DNA of 64,000 nucleotides. Source: Aldehydirespirator sp965116865. GTDB taxonomy: Bacteria; Actinomycetota; Acidimicrobiia; Acidimicrobiales; Aldehydirespiratoraceae. A program made the translations under genes and the position numbers. Below the pieces are notes generated by a model. That model saw only the letters and a list, made by a program, of their open reading frames with translations, did no database searches and had not been told where the DNA came from. The stretch spans positions 2,914,001-2,978,000 of the forward strand of contig OZ220727.1 in NCBI GenBank assembly GCA_965116865.1. The letters run 5' to 3'. This document shows positions 8,273 to 16,819 of this stretch, in pieces (the stretch's first letter is position 1; each line of letters begins with the position of its first letter).

Positions 8273-8959
8273 TCAGGCCAGATCCGTTCCAACCCCGCCT
8301 AACGACGACTCGTCGCAACGCTCTGACCTCGGTGTTTGCGGGCGTTTGTGATCCCGCACATACGCTACGAGGGCAGCGATTGTGCGGGATTGTGTGCGGG
8401 ATTGGCCGCTGACCCGCACGTGGGTGTGCTGAGGGTAGTCGAAGCCGCTGTCGGGGCCTGATCGGCTCTTCAAAGGCGCGTTTGACGGCGCTCGACGCGT
8501 GTTGGGGCGCGCCGAACTGGCGGTGTCCGCTTGCTTGAAGTTGCAGGCGCCGAGATTGGCGGCGGCGTGGTTGCCTGTGGAGGTCTTACGGGTCGGAACG
8601 ACAGCATGTTTGCCCCGGTTGAGGATCCGGTCGACGACCTCTGAGTCCGCGGCTCCGTCATAGACGAAGCCGTGCATGAGTGCGTCGAGGGCCGGGAACT
8701 TGTCGAGGAGGTCGATGTATCGGTCGCCACACACGTCGCTGTCGTTGCGGCCGGCGATGGCGGAGTCGTCTTTGTTGGGCATGAACGCGAAGTCGAAGAT
8801 GATGCGCTCACTCGGGTGCGGGTTGCGGCCCGACAACAGCACTAGGCCCCGACCCGGTGATGTGGAGCGTTTGCCCTTGTTGTCGTGGTAGTAGTCGGCG
8901 TCGGGGTCATGGCGGCAACCTGGATGCCGCCCGCGGGAGCCGCGGGTGAGATGGTGCCT
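8273..8959 (-). pseudogene. Fragment of a DDE transposase-like protein related to the gene at 21507-23108
   Basis: The minus-strand frame (HDPDADYYHDNKGKRS, then IIFDFAFMPNKDD, then 'ALDALMHGFVYDGA', 'VVDRILNRGKHAVVPTRK') follows the same order as the central part of the 533-residue protein at 21507-23108 (CLDHDPADPHH, ILVDFDLRTPG, GSIYDMALEG, LLSLGVTPIGKTPR). There is no start and both terminal thirds are missing. It is therefore a decayed second copy of the same family, in the frame that follows the stop of the PIN-like gene. Confidence 0.55.
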
Positions 8960-9328
8960 CTACGACCCGCGGGGCATCGGGTCCGGGCGCACCTCTGCCG
9001 CAAAGATCAGCAGGCAGTCGTGCTTCGCTAGTGCTCGGCGCAGAGCATCTAGGTTCTTGAGAAGGTGCCGCTTCGCATCAATGGGGTTGTGCGTTGCTGC
9101 CGCCACAAGAGCAACACCGACCTCTCGGCCGATCTCGCGAAGGTCTGATTGTTCGAGCGAGTCCCGGCCAAGCAGGACGACTCCGCGGCATCCCCTCTCG
9201 GCGGCGGCCCTTACCAGGCTCGCGTCCGGCACGTCACCGCCGTCCCAGCGCTGCAACTCCACGCCTGCCGGCGCCTCGTGGGAGAGACTCTGTGGCAGCA
9301 CTGCGTCGTAGAGCAACTGCACGATCAA
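8960..9328 (-). CDS. PIN-like (DUF5615-type) protein, probable toxin partner of DUF433
   Basis: The 122-residue protein begins MIVQLLYDAVLP, has a central GDVPDASLVRAAAERG and GVVLLGRDSLEQSDLREIG, and ends in a helical region, the compact layout of PIN-like proteins that partner DUF433 antitoxins. It starts at TTG overlapping the TGA of the upstream gene (a GTG six bases later is an alternative), which shows coupled translation. The partner's C-terminus carries DUF433, supporting a toxin-antitoxin reading. Nuclease activity is inferred from fold only. Confidence 0.6.
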   Translation of the reverse strand: MIVQLLYDAVLPQSLSHEAPAGVELQRWDGGDVPDASLVRAAAERGCRGVVLLGRDSLEQSDLREIGREVGVALVAAATHNPIDAKRHLLKNLDALRRALAKHDCLLIFAAEVRPDPMPRGS

Positions 9329-10773
9329 CCAGCCTTCAGCAGTCGCAGACCGACATCCACCGCGTCCTCGAATGCAGCGCCCTCAAGCTCCGGGTAGGCC
9401 GCTTCGATGGCTTCGCGCCTGCACCGGGCATCGACGCTTGCCAAGGCCTTGGCGCTGATTCGATGGCCCTTTAGATGCGGGGTTCCGTTGAGCGTGGTGG
9501 GATGGAGCCGCGTGTTGGGACTGGCTTGCAGAAGACCGACGGCGGTGCCCGCGCCATACTCGAATGGCCGGAATACCGTATCGATCTCGGTGATCGCCAA
9601 GCCGAGCGCGCTCTGCCCCGTCACTACGTTCACCCAGCCGGCGCCGCGGTCCACCAGCACATCGCCCTCCGATGTCGCGCCGAGTTGAACCGCCTCAGAG
9701 TCGCCAGCGAACTGTGTCAAGGACTTCACCACGCGGCTGGATACCCGGCGTGGAGTCTGAGAGTTCAGGTAACGCCACGTGCGCACGGCCACCACATCCC
9801 GAAAATTCCAGCAACGGCCCCCGACGAGTTCACGAGGCACAAGGAGCCGCCGCCCGTGCAGGTAGTTGAGCGACGAAGTGGGGGCTCCGGCCAAGAACGC
9901 GGCCTCCCGCGTGGGGTACACCCCCGCGGTGAACACATCGGGATCCCACACGGCGGGCGCGACGTCGCTTCCGGGTGCATCGAGTTCAAGCCTCTGCGGA
10001 CCATCAAGCACCGCGTGAATCCGGCGAAGAAGGCTGCTCATGTCACGGTCGTCCGGTGGTATCTCGTCGAGAAAGATCTGCCGCTCTGAGAACCTGGGGA
10101 ACCGGCTCAGCACCCGGCTACGAGTCACCGGATGGCACACCAGAACCGTCTCGGCGCCGAACCACGGAGGCACCTCGGCGCGCCGTGCCAGCCGTCGCAC
10201 TGAAGCCCCGGCAGCGTCCAGCCGGATCGACAACCTCAGTGCAGCCAGCGCATCGAGTGCCCGGTCGAGAACGACCGCCGGTGCCAGCGCGAACCTACTG
10301 CTAGAACTGCGCGCGCCCGGCCAGCACTGTAGATACAGGCGCTCTTCTTCGATCGTGGAAGGGACAGCGTCGGGATCGATTCTTATTCGGCCGGCGGGGT
10401 CGTCGCCTACCGCAGCCAAGACTCGGTCTCGTGTAGGCGCTTGGACAGCGGGATTTCCGCACAAAGTCGCCGCTTCGAGCAGAAGGTCGCGGTCCCTAAG
10501 GTTGAGGGCCAGGTCGGCCACCGCGCCTGTCGCCTCGAAGTAGTCCAAGCGGGCGGCGATCTCCGCTGCGAATAGGAGCCGATCCCGGTCTTGTCGCAGC
10601 AGCGGAAGGACACCCGCGAAAGCCTCGGGCAAGCACTCGGCTTCCTCTGCCGTCAAGTGGTCAATCAAGCCCGACATAACGGAGGCCATCGGCTGTGACC
10701 ACGGATCGGTGCCGCGCATCGTCTGCAAGAGGGCGGCAAACAGACCGGGTGAAGGCTGGGCTACGGCCGCCAT
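9325..10773 (-). CDS. Large regulator/antitoxin with MerR-like HTH and C-terminal DUF433
   Basis: This 482-residue protein has three parts. Residues 1 to ~280 are a helical region I do not recognise. Around 285-335 a MerR-like helix-turn-helix reads 'YPTREAAFLAGAPTSSL' followed by 'GGRCWNFRDVVAVRTWRYL'. The last ~75 residues match DUF433: HPTTLNGTPHLKGHRISAKAL then EAIEAAYPELEGAAFEDAVD. DUF433 proteins normally are ~75-100 residues; the 280-residue extension is unusual. It overlaps the upstream gene by 13 bp and the downstream PIN-like gene by 4 bp, forming one operon. Confidence 0.65.
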   Translation of the reverse strand: MAAVAQPSPGLFAALLQTMRGTDPWSQPMASVMSGLIDHLTAEEAECLPEAFAGVLPLLRQDRDRLLFAAEIAARLDYFEATGAVADLALNLRDRDLLLEAATLCGNPAVQAPTRDRVLAAVGDDPAGRIRIDPDAVPSTIEEERLYLQCWPGARSSSSRFALAPAVVLDRALDALAALRLSIRLDAAGASVRRLARRAEVPPWFGAETVLVCHPVTRSRVLSRFPRFSERQIFLDEIPPDDRDMSSLLRRIHAVLDGPQRLELDAPGSDVAPAVWDPDVFTAGVYPTREAAFLAGAPTSSLNYLHGRRLLVPRELVGGRCWNFRDVVAVRTWRYLNSQTPRRVSSRVVKSLTQFAGDSEAVQLGATSEGDVLVDRGAGWVNVVTGQSALGLAITEIDTVFRPFEYGAGTAVGLLQASPNTRLHPTTLNGTPHLKGHRISAKALASVDARCRREAIEAAYPELEGAAFEDAVDVGLRLLKAG

Positions 10774-11411
10774 TGGAGACTTCCAAGCGCGGCGAAAGGG
10801 ATGTTCTCGTCGATGCGCTCACCGGGAACATCGCCTGGAACCCACCCGGTGAATCTGCCCGGCACCGCATCGATGCCACGCGGCTCACGCACTCTCACGC
10901 CTGCGGCCAGCATCTGCGCCACAGGGAAGATCATTACCAGATACGGCGGCCGTTGCTCGACTTGCAGGAGCGATCTGGTCTGGACGCCGTTCAAGCCAGC
11001 AATCCGATCCGCTGGCACCAGCCAGGAGTGCGGTGCAGGAATCAGCACGCCACCGGGAAGGTGGTCGCGCGCCACGAGCGCCGGGTCAGGGTGGGCTTCG
11101 AGGTGCCTCTGATACTCGATGCCGTGCCTGAAGAAGCCGCGCACCGCAGGATCGAGGTGGAATCGCCAAAAGATGTCCACCGATACGCAACGCGCATAGT
11201 CGCGCTCCGGCAACCAGAGCGGCAGATCCGGCAGAACCAGCACGCGGAGGGTGTCGAGTCGTGCTGGCACCAAGTCTGGTTCGGAGGCCGCCATCGGCAG
11301 CAGACGGCCAGCTTCCTTACGCACGAACTGGGGCAAGCCAGGATCATCCGCAACCACTCGGATGAGATCACGAGCGTCGGCCACCGCATCTCGCACTCTC
11401 CTAGTGGTCAC
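10761..11411 (-). CDS. Protein of unknown function, first gene of the DUF433/PIN-like operon
   Basis: About 216 residues starting at GTG 11411 (GTG 11396 is an alternative). I do not recognise the family. Visible features are a helical N-terminus (DARDLIRVVADDPGLPQFVRK), a Trp/Pro-rich middle with 'LPDLPLWLPERDYARCVS', and a C-terminus containing FTGWVPGDVPGERIDENIP. It overlaps the next gene by 13 bp. Its 5' end touches the IS630 remnant at 11408, so the original start or promoter may have been replaced by the insertion. Confidence 0.5.
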   Translation of the reverse strand: MTTRRVRDAVADARDLIRVVADDPGLPQFVRKEAGRLLPMAASEPDLVPARLDTLRVLVLPDLPLWLPERDYARCVSVDIFWRFHLDPAVRGFFRHGIEYQRHLEAHPDPALVARDHLPGGVLIPAPHSWLVPADRIAGLNGVQTRSLLQVEQRPPYLVMIFPVAQMLAAGVRVREPRGIDAVPGRFTGWVPGDVPGERIDENIPFAALGSLQWRP

Positions 11412-11982
11412 GCGCGTGAGTTCTGTGGCTGTTGGTTTGGGTGGTAGGTCCATTTGAAGGGTTTGGCCCGGTTGTTGTAGTCGTCGATGTGGTCGAGGAT
11501 GGCTCCGGCGAGGTCGCTGGTGTGGGCGAACTCGGCTGTGTCGAGGAGTTGTCGGGTGAGGATGGAGAACCGCGTCTCGATCTGGTTGGGCCAGGATGCG
11601 TGGGTGGGGGTGCGGTGCAGGAACACGCGGTGGTGGCCGTCGAGGAACTCCTCGACGGCGGCGGTGCAGTGGGTGGCGGGGTTGTCGACGATGCAGTGCA
11701 GCTCGAGGTGGGCGGGCACCATGGAGTCCAGCTCGGCGAGGAACGCCACGAAGTTGTCCGAGCGGACCGAGTCTGTGGGCGCGGCGACGACTTCGCCGGT
11801 GGCGCACTCGAACGCGGCGAACAGTGCCTTGGTGCCGTGGCGGCGGTACTCGAACTCCTGTCGGGCGACCCGCCCGGCGGCGGCGCCGTCGGCTCCCGCC
11901 GCGGCGTCGTCGACGCAGCCACCCGCGCCTCCAGCACCGCCCGATCAGCCTCGCACACCTCCAAAGTCCTAGGAACAGTCAT
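11408..11982 (-). pseudogene. IS630-family transposase remnant with internal deletion and frameshift
   Basis: The first ~25 codons from ATG 11982 resemble the IS630 N-terminus (CEADRAVLEARVAA). Sequence then jumps, in another frame, to the second half of the catalytic domain: GTKALFAAFECATGEVVA, 'CIVDNPATH' with the second Asp, and 'THASWPNQIETRFS' with the final Glu, ending PFKWTYHPNQ. The DNA encoding the HTH and first catalytic Asp is missing, so no functional protein can be made. Confidence 0.75.
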
Positions 11983-12124
11983 AACCCGACCCTAACACAG
12001 CCATACGACTACCGCGAGCATACACTAGTATTACTGTCCCACTACGAGATACCATCTAACAGGCTGCTGAAAAAGTCGCTGCGGGGTGCTCGCGATCGTT
12101 GGTGGGGTGTGGGACGATGTCGTT

Positions 12125-13548
12125 ATGCGTGGAACGGTGGATGCCCAGATGGCGATGTTGTCGACTGTGTCGGCGGAGGACTTGATCGGCGCTGATCATC
12201 CGATTCGGCGGATCAAAGCGGTGGTGGACGCGGTGCTCGGGGGCCTCGACGCCGAGCTGGCGGCGATGTGTCCGCCTCGGGGCCGTCCCAGCGTGCCGCC
12301 TGAGATGCTGTTGAAGGCGTCGGTGCTGATGGCGTTGTACTCGGTGCGCTCGGAGCGGGCGTTCTGTGAGCGCTTGAACTATGACATGTTGTTCAAGTGG
12401 TTCCTTGGGCTGCGCATCGACGAGCGCGGCTTCGACGCGTCGACGTTGTCGAAGAACCGGCAGCGGCTGTTGGACCATGAGATCGCGGACCGGTTCTTCG
12501 CCGCGGTGGTGGACGCGGCGAAGCTGCGCCGGTACTGCTCGAGCGAGCATTTCAGCGTGGACGGCACTCTGTTGGAGGCGTGGGCGTCGCACAAGAGCTT
12601 CAAACCCAGAACCGGCGCCGCAGCTGGGGCCGCGTCGGCGCAGCCCCAGCCCCAGCAGCCGCAGCTCCAGCAGTCGCAGCCCCAGCAGCCCCAGCCCCAG
12701 CAGCCCCAGCCCCAAAAGTCCCAGCAACCCCAGCAGCCCCAGCAGCCCCAGCAGCCCCAGCCCCAGAAGTCCCAGCAGTCGCAGCGGCGGGCGGCGGCCG
12801 CAACCCCGGGACGGACTGGCGCGGCGGACGGCGCCGCAACGACACCCACGCTTCTGTGACCGATCCCGAGGCGAGGCTGTTCCGCAAGTCCGCGGGAACC
12901 GCCGCGACGCTGTGCTTCATGGGCCATCTGCTCACCGAGAACCGCAACGGGCTCATCGTCGGCGCCGAGCTCGCCACAGCCGACGGCCACGCGGAGCGCG
13001 GCACCGCCGCCGCGATGCTCAACAGAGCCCCGCCACGCGCCCGGCGCCGCACCGTCGGCGGCGACCGCGACTACGACACCAGAGGCTTCGTCGCCGACGC
13101 CCGGGCGGCGGGATTCACGCCCCACGTCGTCCAGAACACCACCAGACGCCGATCCGCGATCGACGAGCGCACCACCCGCAAGTTCCTGGACCTCATCGAC
13201 AGCGAAGTCCCCGAGGGCCTCAAGGTGCATGTCGTGCTGGACAACTCCTCCACCCACAAGACCCCCGCCATACAGCGCTGGCTGCTGCGCCACCCCCGCT
13301 TCAGCTTCCACTTCACCCCCACCTACAGCTCGTGGATGAACCTCGTCGAGCGCTGGTTCGCCGAGCTCACCACCAAATGGATCCGCCGCGGCACCCACAC
13401 CAGCACCAAAGAGCTCACCGGCTCCATCCAGCACTGGATCGACCACTGGAACCACAACCCTCGCCCGTTCACATGGCACAAGAGCGCCGACGAGATACTC
13501 CACAACCCGGCAACATACCTCCAACGAATTCCTGACTCGGGACACTAG
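12125..13548 (+). pseudogene. Chimeric transposase: IS5/IS1182-type N-terminus joined in frame to an IS630 C-terminus, frame broken in a Gln/Pro repeat
   Basis: From ATG 12125 the protein is IS5/IS1182-like (MRGTVDAQMAMLSTVS, RAFCERLNYDMLFKWFLGL, FSVDGTLLEAWASHKSF with the first catalytic Asp). A (CAGCCC)-type tract at ~12640-12785 follows. In the incoming frame it encodes Gln/Pro repeats and ends at a stop at 12859; the IS5 sequence resumes in the +2 frame as RNPGTDWRGGRRRNDTHAS and reaches SAIDERTTR. There it fuses to the last ~120 residues of an IS630 transposase (KFLDLIDSEV, VVLDNSSTHK, SWMNLVERWF). The left end begins near 12059 (GGCTGCTGAAAAAGTC); the right end is an IS630 inverted repeat ending at a TA at 13546-13547. 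Confidence 0.75.
12640..12785 (+). repeat. Imperfect CAGCCC/CAGCAGCCC microsatellite in transposase linker
   Basis: The tract alternates CAG and CCC triplets with occasional CTC, TCG and AAA interruptions, in units of 6-9 bases. It sits where IS5/IS1182 transposases have a short variable linker, and the reading frame changes within or just after it. Slippage here would restore or break the frame. Confidence 0.8.
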
Positions 13549-13550
13549 GG

Positions 13551-13637
13551 GCCGCTGGCTACGGCGGCGTGTTCACGGTGGGGTCGTTCTGGCTGCTGGC
13601 GGGCTTCACAGTGCATCTGGAAGGAACCAGCACATGA
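13551..13637 (+). pseudogene. C-terminal tail of a membrane protein cut by the IS630 end
   Basis: Immediately after the IS630 right end an open frame encodes ~28 residues, ending 'SFWLLAGFTVHLEGTST', a hydrophobic C-terminal segment. Its TGA overlaps the ATG of the next gene (ATGA at 13634). That overlap is typical of operons, so this is probably the remnant of a real upstream gene. Confidence 0.4.
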
Positions 13638-13876
13638 CCGAGGACACAGACCCGGGCCGGGAAGCCGACCTCCCTCGCTGGCTCGACAAGGCGCTGACCG
13701 TGGCAGCCGTGGCGGCGCTGATCGCTGTCGTGTCGGTGACGTCGGTGTGGCTGACCCCGGCCCCCGGCTTCGCGGAGATCTACCCAGCGGGCTGTGACCC
13801 GGAGCTTGGGGAAAGGACGGACGCTTGCTTCCACGCAGGGCGACTGCTCCCCCGCAGAGGTCCACACGCAGAGTGA
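13634..13876 (+). CDS. Small single-pass membrane protein, unknown function
   Basis: 80 residues with a charged N-terminus (MTEDTDPGREADLPRWLDK), one clear transmembrane helix (TVAAVAALIAVVSVTSVWL) and a short Cys-containing outside tail (two Cys ~13 residues apart). It is coupled by ATGA to the truncated membrane-protein tail upstream, and a GGAAGGA ribosome site lies 5-12 bases before the start. No family recognised. Confidence 0.45.
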   Translation: MTEDTDPGREADLPRWLDKALTVAAVAALIAVVSVTSVWLTPAPGFAEIYPAGCDPELGERTDACFHAGRLLPRRGPHAE

Positions 13877-13963
13877 CAGCCGCCGCGAACGCGACGAGCA
13901 GACTCTGCGGCTGAGTGTCCACGGGCAACGGTACAGGCATTGGCCAGTCGGTACGATGCCGTA

Positions 13964-14626
13964 ATGGATCGCAAGTATCCGTCCTTGAAGGGGCGGCAGC
14001 TCAAGCAGCTGCTCGCTCGGGCCGGCTACAGCGCCGAGCGCACCCGCGGGTCGCACATGCGGATGGTCGCCGCAGGCAGGCCGTCGTTCACGTTGGCATA
14101 CCACGACAAGGCAGATGTGTCGCCTAGCGCGGTCATGGCTGTCTTGGAACGGCAGGCGAAGCTCTCCCCCGATGAAATCAAGGCACTATTAGCCGGAGAG
14201 AGACCCGAGGGTATGGTGAGTCATGTGGACAGCACTATCGTCATCCGCAGGCACGACCCGAGCGAGGGCCCCGGCACGCTGTGGTGGGCTGAGAGCGAAG
14301 CCGGCTTTGTCGGTGGACACGACAATCTCAACGAGTTGACCAGATCGGCGGCAGAGTGGGCCGAGGATGCCGGGATAGAGCCTCGCTTCCGGTTGGAGAT
14401 GGAGGCTGCGTCATCAGACTCCCAGGCTGTGGTAGTCGCTCCCCGCGCTCCCTCGCGGGCAGTGAGCGCGCATGCGTGCGAGCCAGCTTCACCGCCTGAG
14501 CAGGGCATGGGCCACACGCAGGAGCGTGGCGCGGCGAGCAGCCAGGCTACGGGCGAGATGGGCCGCGGCGAGCCGGCAACGAGCGCGGCCGTCAGCGGTC
14601 TCCGCCCGTACTTGGTGCTCGCGTGA
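13964..14626 (+). CDS. HicA-HicB single-chain fusion (mRNA interferase plus antitoxin)
   Basis: Residues ~5-78 are HicA-like: SLKGRQLKQLLARAGY, then RTRGSHMRM with the catalytic His at residue 31, ending SPDEIKALLAG. Without a stop the frame continues into a HicB-like domain at ~88-140 (TLWWAESEAGFVGGHDNLNEL, EWAEDAGIEPRF) and a disordered tail. HicA and HicB are normally separate ORFs. Inside the frame, GGAGAG at ~14199 precedes ATG at 14213 (residue 84), so HicB could also be made alone. The start is ATG 13964; TTG 13940 is less likely. The gene overlaps the next by one base (TGATG). Confidence 0.7.
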   Translation: MDRKYPSLKGRQLKQLLARAGYSAERTRGSHMRMVAAGRPSFTLAYHDKADVSPSAVMAVLERQAKLSPDEIKALLAGERPEGMVSHVDSTIVIRRHDPSEGPGTLWWAESEAGFVGGHDNLNELTRSAAEWAEDAGIEPRFRLEMEAASSDSQAVVVAPRAPSRAVSAHACEPASPPEQGMGHTQERGAASSQATGEMGRGEPATSAAVSGLRPYLVLA

Positions 14627-15075
14627 TGCCCGATGTCGACGCGTTGCCGAATGTGAGGTTCCCTGTTGCCACGCTGTGCGACGCTGCCAACGTGCGCGAG
14701 GGCACCATCTCCATCCTGTCCGGTGGGATCACCAGACTGTGGCGATCTCAGTTCCCCTGCCAGATGGGGGTCGATCTAGCCCTGATGTGCGAATACGACC
14801 CAGCGATCTTCCAACGACCCAGCGAGATCAGAGTCCGGATAGAGGATGCAGACGGAGGCATGCTGCACGAAGCGTCCATGGTGCTGCCCGGCCAACCGTT
14901 GCCGGACTCAGTTGATCCCGGAGAATCGGTCTCAGTGCCGTTGGTGCTCAGCCTCAGGGAAGCCCCGCTGGAGCGACCCGGCAGGTACCGAATCGTGGTT
15001 GACCCCATGGATGAGACGGTGGAGCCGGTTCTGGTGTCGTTCAGAGCCGATTACCCTCCGCTACCGCAGGAGTAG
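14626..15075 (+). CDS. DUF6941-like protein
   Basis: 149 residues beginning MPDVDALPNVRFPVATLCD, with 'ANVREGTISILSGGITRLWR' and a beta-rich remainder ending in 'RYRIVVDPMDETVEPVLVS'. This matches the small actinobacterial family annotated DUF6941, of unknown role. Its ATG overlaps the stop of the HicA-HicB fusion (TGATG), so the two are translationally linked. Confidence 0.55.
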   Translation: MPDVDALPNVRFPVATLCDAANVREGTISILSGGITRLWRSQFPCQMGVDLALMCEYDPAIFQRPSEIRVRIEDADGGMLHEASMVLPGQPLPDSVDPGESVSVPLVLSLREAPLERPGRYRIVVDPMDETVEPVLVSFRADYPPLPQE

Positions 15076-15152
15076 CCGAGCGCGGCCATCTGCCGCGACC
15101 TCCGAAGGCAACCTGCATCATGGAACCCGGCGGCGCAGCAACTTCGCCCATC

Positions 15153-15842
15153 TAGTGTCCTGAGTCTTTAGTTATTGGGGTTGGTTGTGGTATGGTTGGT
15201 GTGGCTGCGGGCGGTGATTGGAGGCAGTGGTGGCTAGGGGCCGTCGTGGGGTGGAGGTGGTGCTCGCCGATGGGCAGCGCGAGACGCTGGAGCGGTGGGC
15301 GCGGCGCCCGAAGTCGTCGCAGGCTCTGGCGCTGCGGTGCCGGATAGTGCTGGGCGCGGCCGCGGGGGAGACGAACAAGTCGATCGCGGCGTCGCTCTCC
15401 ACGCGGCGCTCGACGCCGCCTCGGGCAAAGTCGTCTCCTCGATGACCGCGCGCCGCCGCGCCATCGAGTTCCGCAAGTTCCTGGACCTCATCGACAGCGA
15501 AGTCCCCGAGGGCCTCAAGGTGCATGTCGTGCTGGACAACTCCTCCACCCACAAGACCCCCGCCATACAGCGCCGGCTGCTGCGCCACCCCCGCTTCAGC
15601 TTCCACTTCACCCCCACCCACAGCTCGTGGACGAACCTCGTCGAGCGCTGGTTCGCCGAGCTCACCACCAAATGGATCCGCCGCGGCACCCACTGCAGCA
15701 CCAAAGAGCTCACCGGCTCCATCCAGCACCGGATCGACCACTGGAACCACAACCCTCGCCCGTTCACATGGCACAAGAGCGCCGACGAGATACTCCACAA
15801 CCCGGCAACATATCTCCAACGAATTCCTGACTCAGGACACTA
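15153..15842 (+). mobile_element. Internally deleted IS630-family element with intact ends
   Basis: Perfect 12-bp inverted repeats (GTGTCCTGAGTC at 15155-15166 and its complement at 15829-15840) are flanked by TA on both sides, the IS630 target duplication. Inside, the transposase N-terminus (VLADGQRETLERWARRPK, 15218 on) runs to SIAASLS, then ~600 bp encoding the HTH and first Asp are missing. The sequence resumes in another frame at ALDAASGKVVSSM and continues to the normal C-terminus. The last 371 bp match 13177-13547 with only a handful of substitutions. It is non-autonomous but could be moved in trans. Confidence 0.85.
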
Positions 15843-15843
15843 G

Positions 15844-16477
15844 GAGACTGTTGAGTAATGCCGATTTCGCGCAGTACACAACCTTCTGACCTGCGGTTTT
15901 GTGACAGCTATATCGCGATTTTGGGACATAATCAACACTCTCCAAGCACTAGTGGCTTGACCGCAAGAGCCAGCCAAGAAGATCAAAGAAGCCTGCCTCC
16001 GGGCGGGCCAGCGGCCATAGAGGGGCTACAAGCCACCGAAGACAGGCTCCGAAACAGCCCGATTTAGGTTCCCGATAGGCTCAAACCCCAAAACAGCGGG
16101 TCAACTGCGGTTTCGCGCAGGCGACCGCGCACCCCCCGCCCTCGTGGGGGTGGCGCGAATTGGCAAAGCACAAGGTCAGGGGTGTGCCGCGGGAGGCGCT
16201 TGCAACGTCACGCGCTCCAATCTGCAACGAATGGGCTTCAGCCGCGTCGCACGCTGCCGGTAGGAAGCACCCTTTGAGGTCAGAGCATCGTCAAGCTGAC
16301 ATGAGCGGCCAACACGCACGGCCATGAACATCTGTTCGTAAACTACGAGGAAGTGTGCGGGCAGTTCGGTAGAGTTACACCCGTGGAATTCCCGACCCTC
16401 GGTCCTGTGTCGGAGGCCCCATCCGTGCGGCAACGTAGGCAGATGGGCTGTACGACCCTCAAGAGCGGAGCGGCCCC
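15844..16477. other. Gap with no supported gene
   Basis: Downstream of the IS630 element I find only short frames on both strands without motifs. A small GC hairpin (CCCCCCGCCCTCGTGGGGG, near 16130) is visible but lacks a U-tract. The promoter for the gene at 16478 is presumably in the last 150 bases. Confidence 0.4.
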
Positions 16478-16819
16478 GTGAGCGGGGTCACGGAAGCCGC
16501 ATCAATAGCTGCCTCGGCTAGTAGCTTGCTCGGTCGCGGCCGCAAGCGGAAGGCAGGTGCAGCCACGTTTATTGGCCGGAGGATCATGCTGGCCTCTGCT
16601 GACCGGGACCGCGCCTTTGAGAAGCTCTCCTATGAGGTCTCGGAGGAACTCCGAGCCCTGAATTGCACCCTCGCTGCCATCGCCATCAGCGGCGACCATG
16701 AGGGAGCACATCATTATTTGGAGCAGGTCGTGGAGGAAGGAACGGCGACCCACCACGAGAAGACTCGCCGCAAGGCTCAACTTGCGGAACTTGAGCGAGC
16801 GTTGAAGGAAGCCCGATGA
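16478..16819 (+). CDS. Small helical protein, unknown, coupled to coiled-coil membrane protein
   Basis: 113 residues from GTG, Ala/Ser-rich at the N-terminus with a basic patch (GRGRKRK), then mostly predicted helix, ending KTRRKAQLAELERALKEAR. No family recognised. Its stop overlaps the ATG of the next gene (ATGA), so the two proteins are probably made together. Confidence 0.55.
   Translation: MSGVTEAASIAASASSLLGRGRKRKAGAATFIGRRIMLASADRDRAFEKLSYEVSEELRALNCTLAAIAISGDHEGAHHYLEQVVEEGTATHHEKTRRKAQLAELERALKEAR

Noticed and set aside
16125..16150. Rho-independent terminator near the GC hairpin
   Set aside because: The stem is short and is not followed by a T-run.
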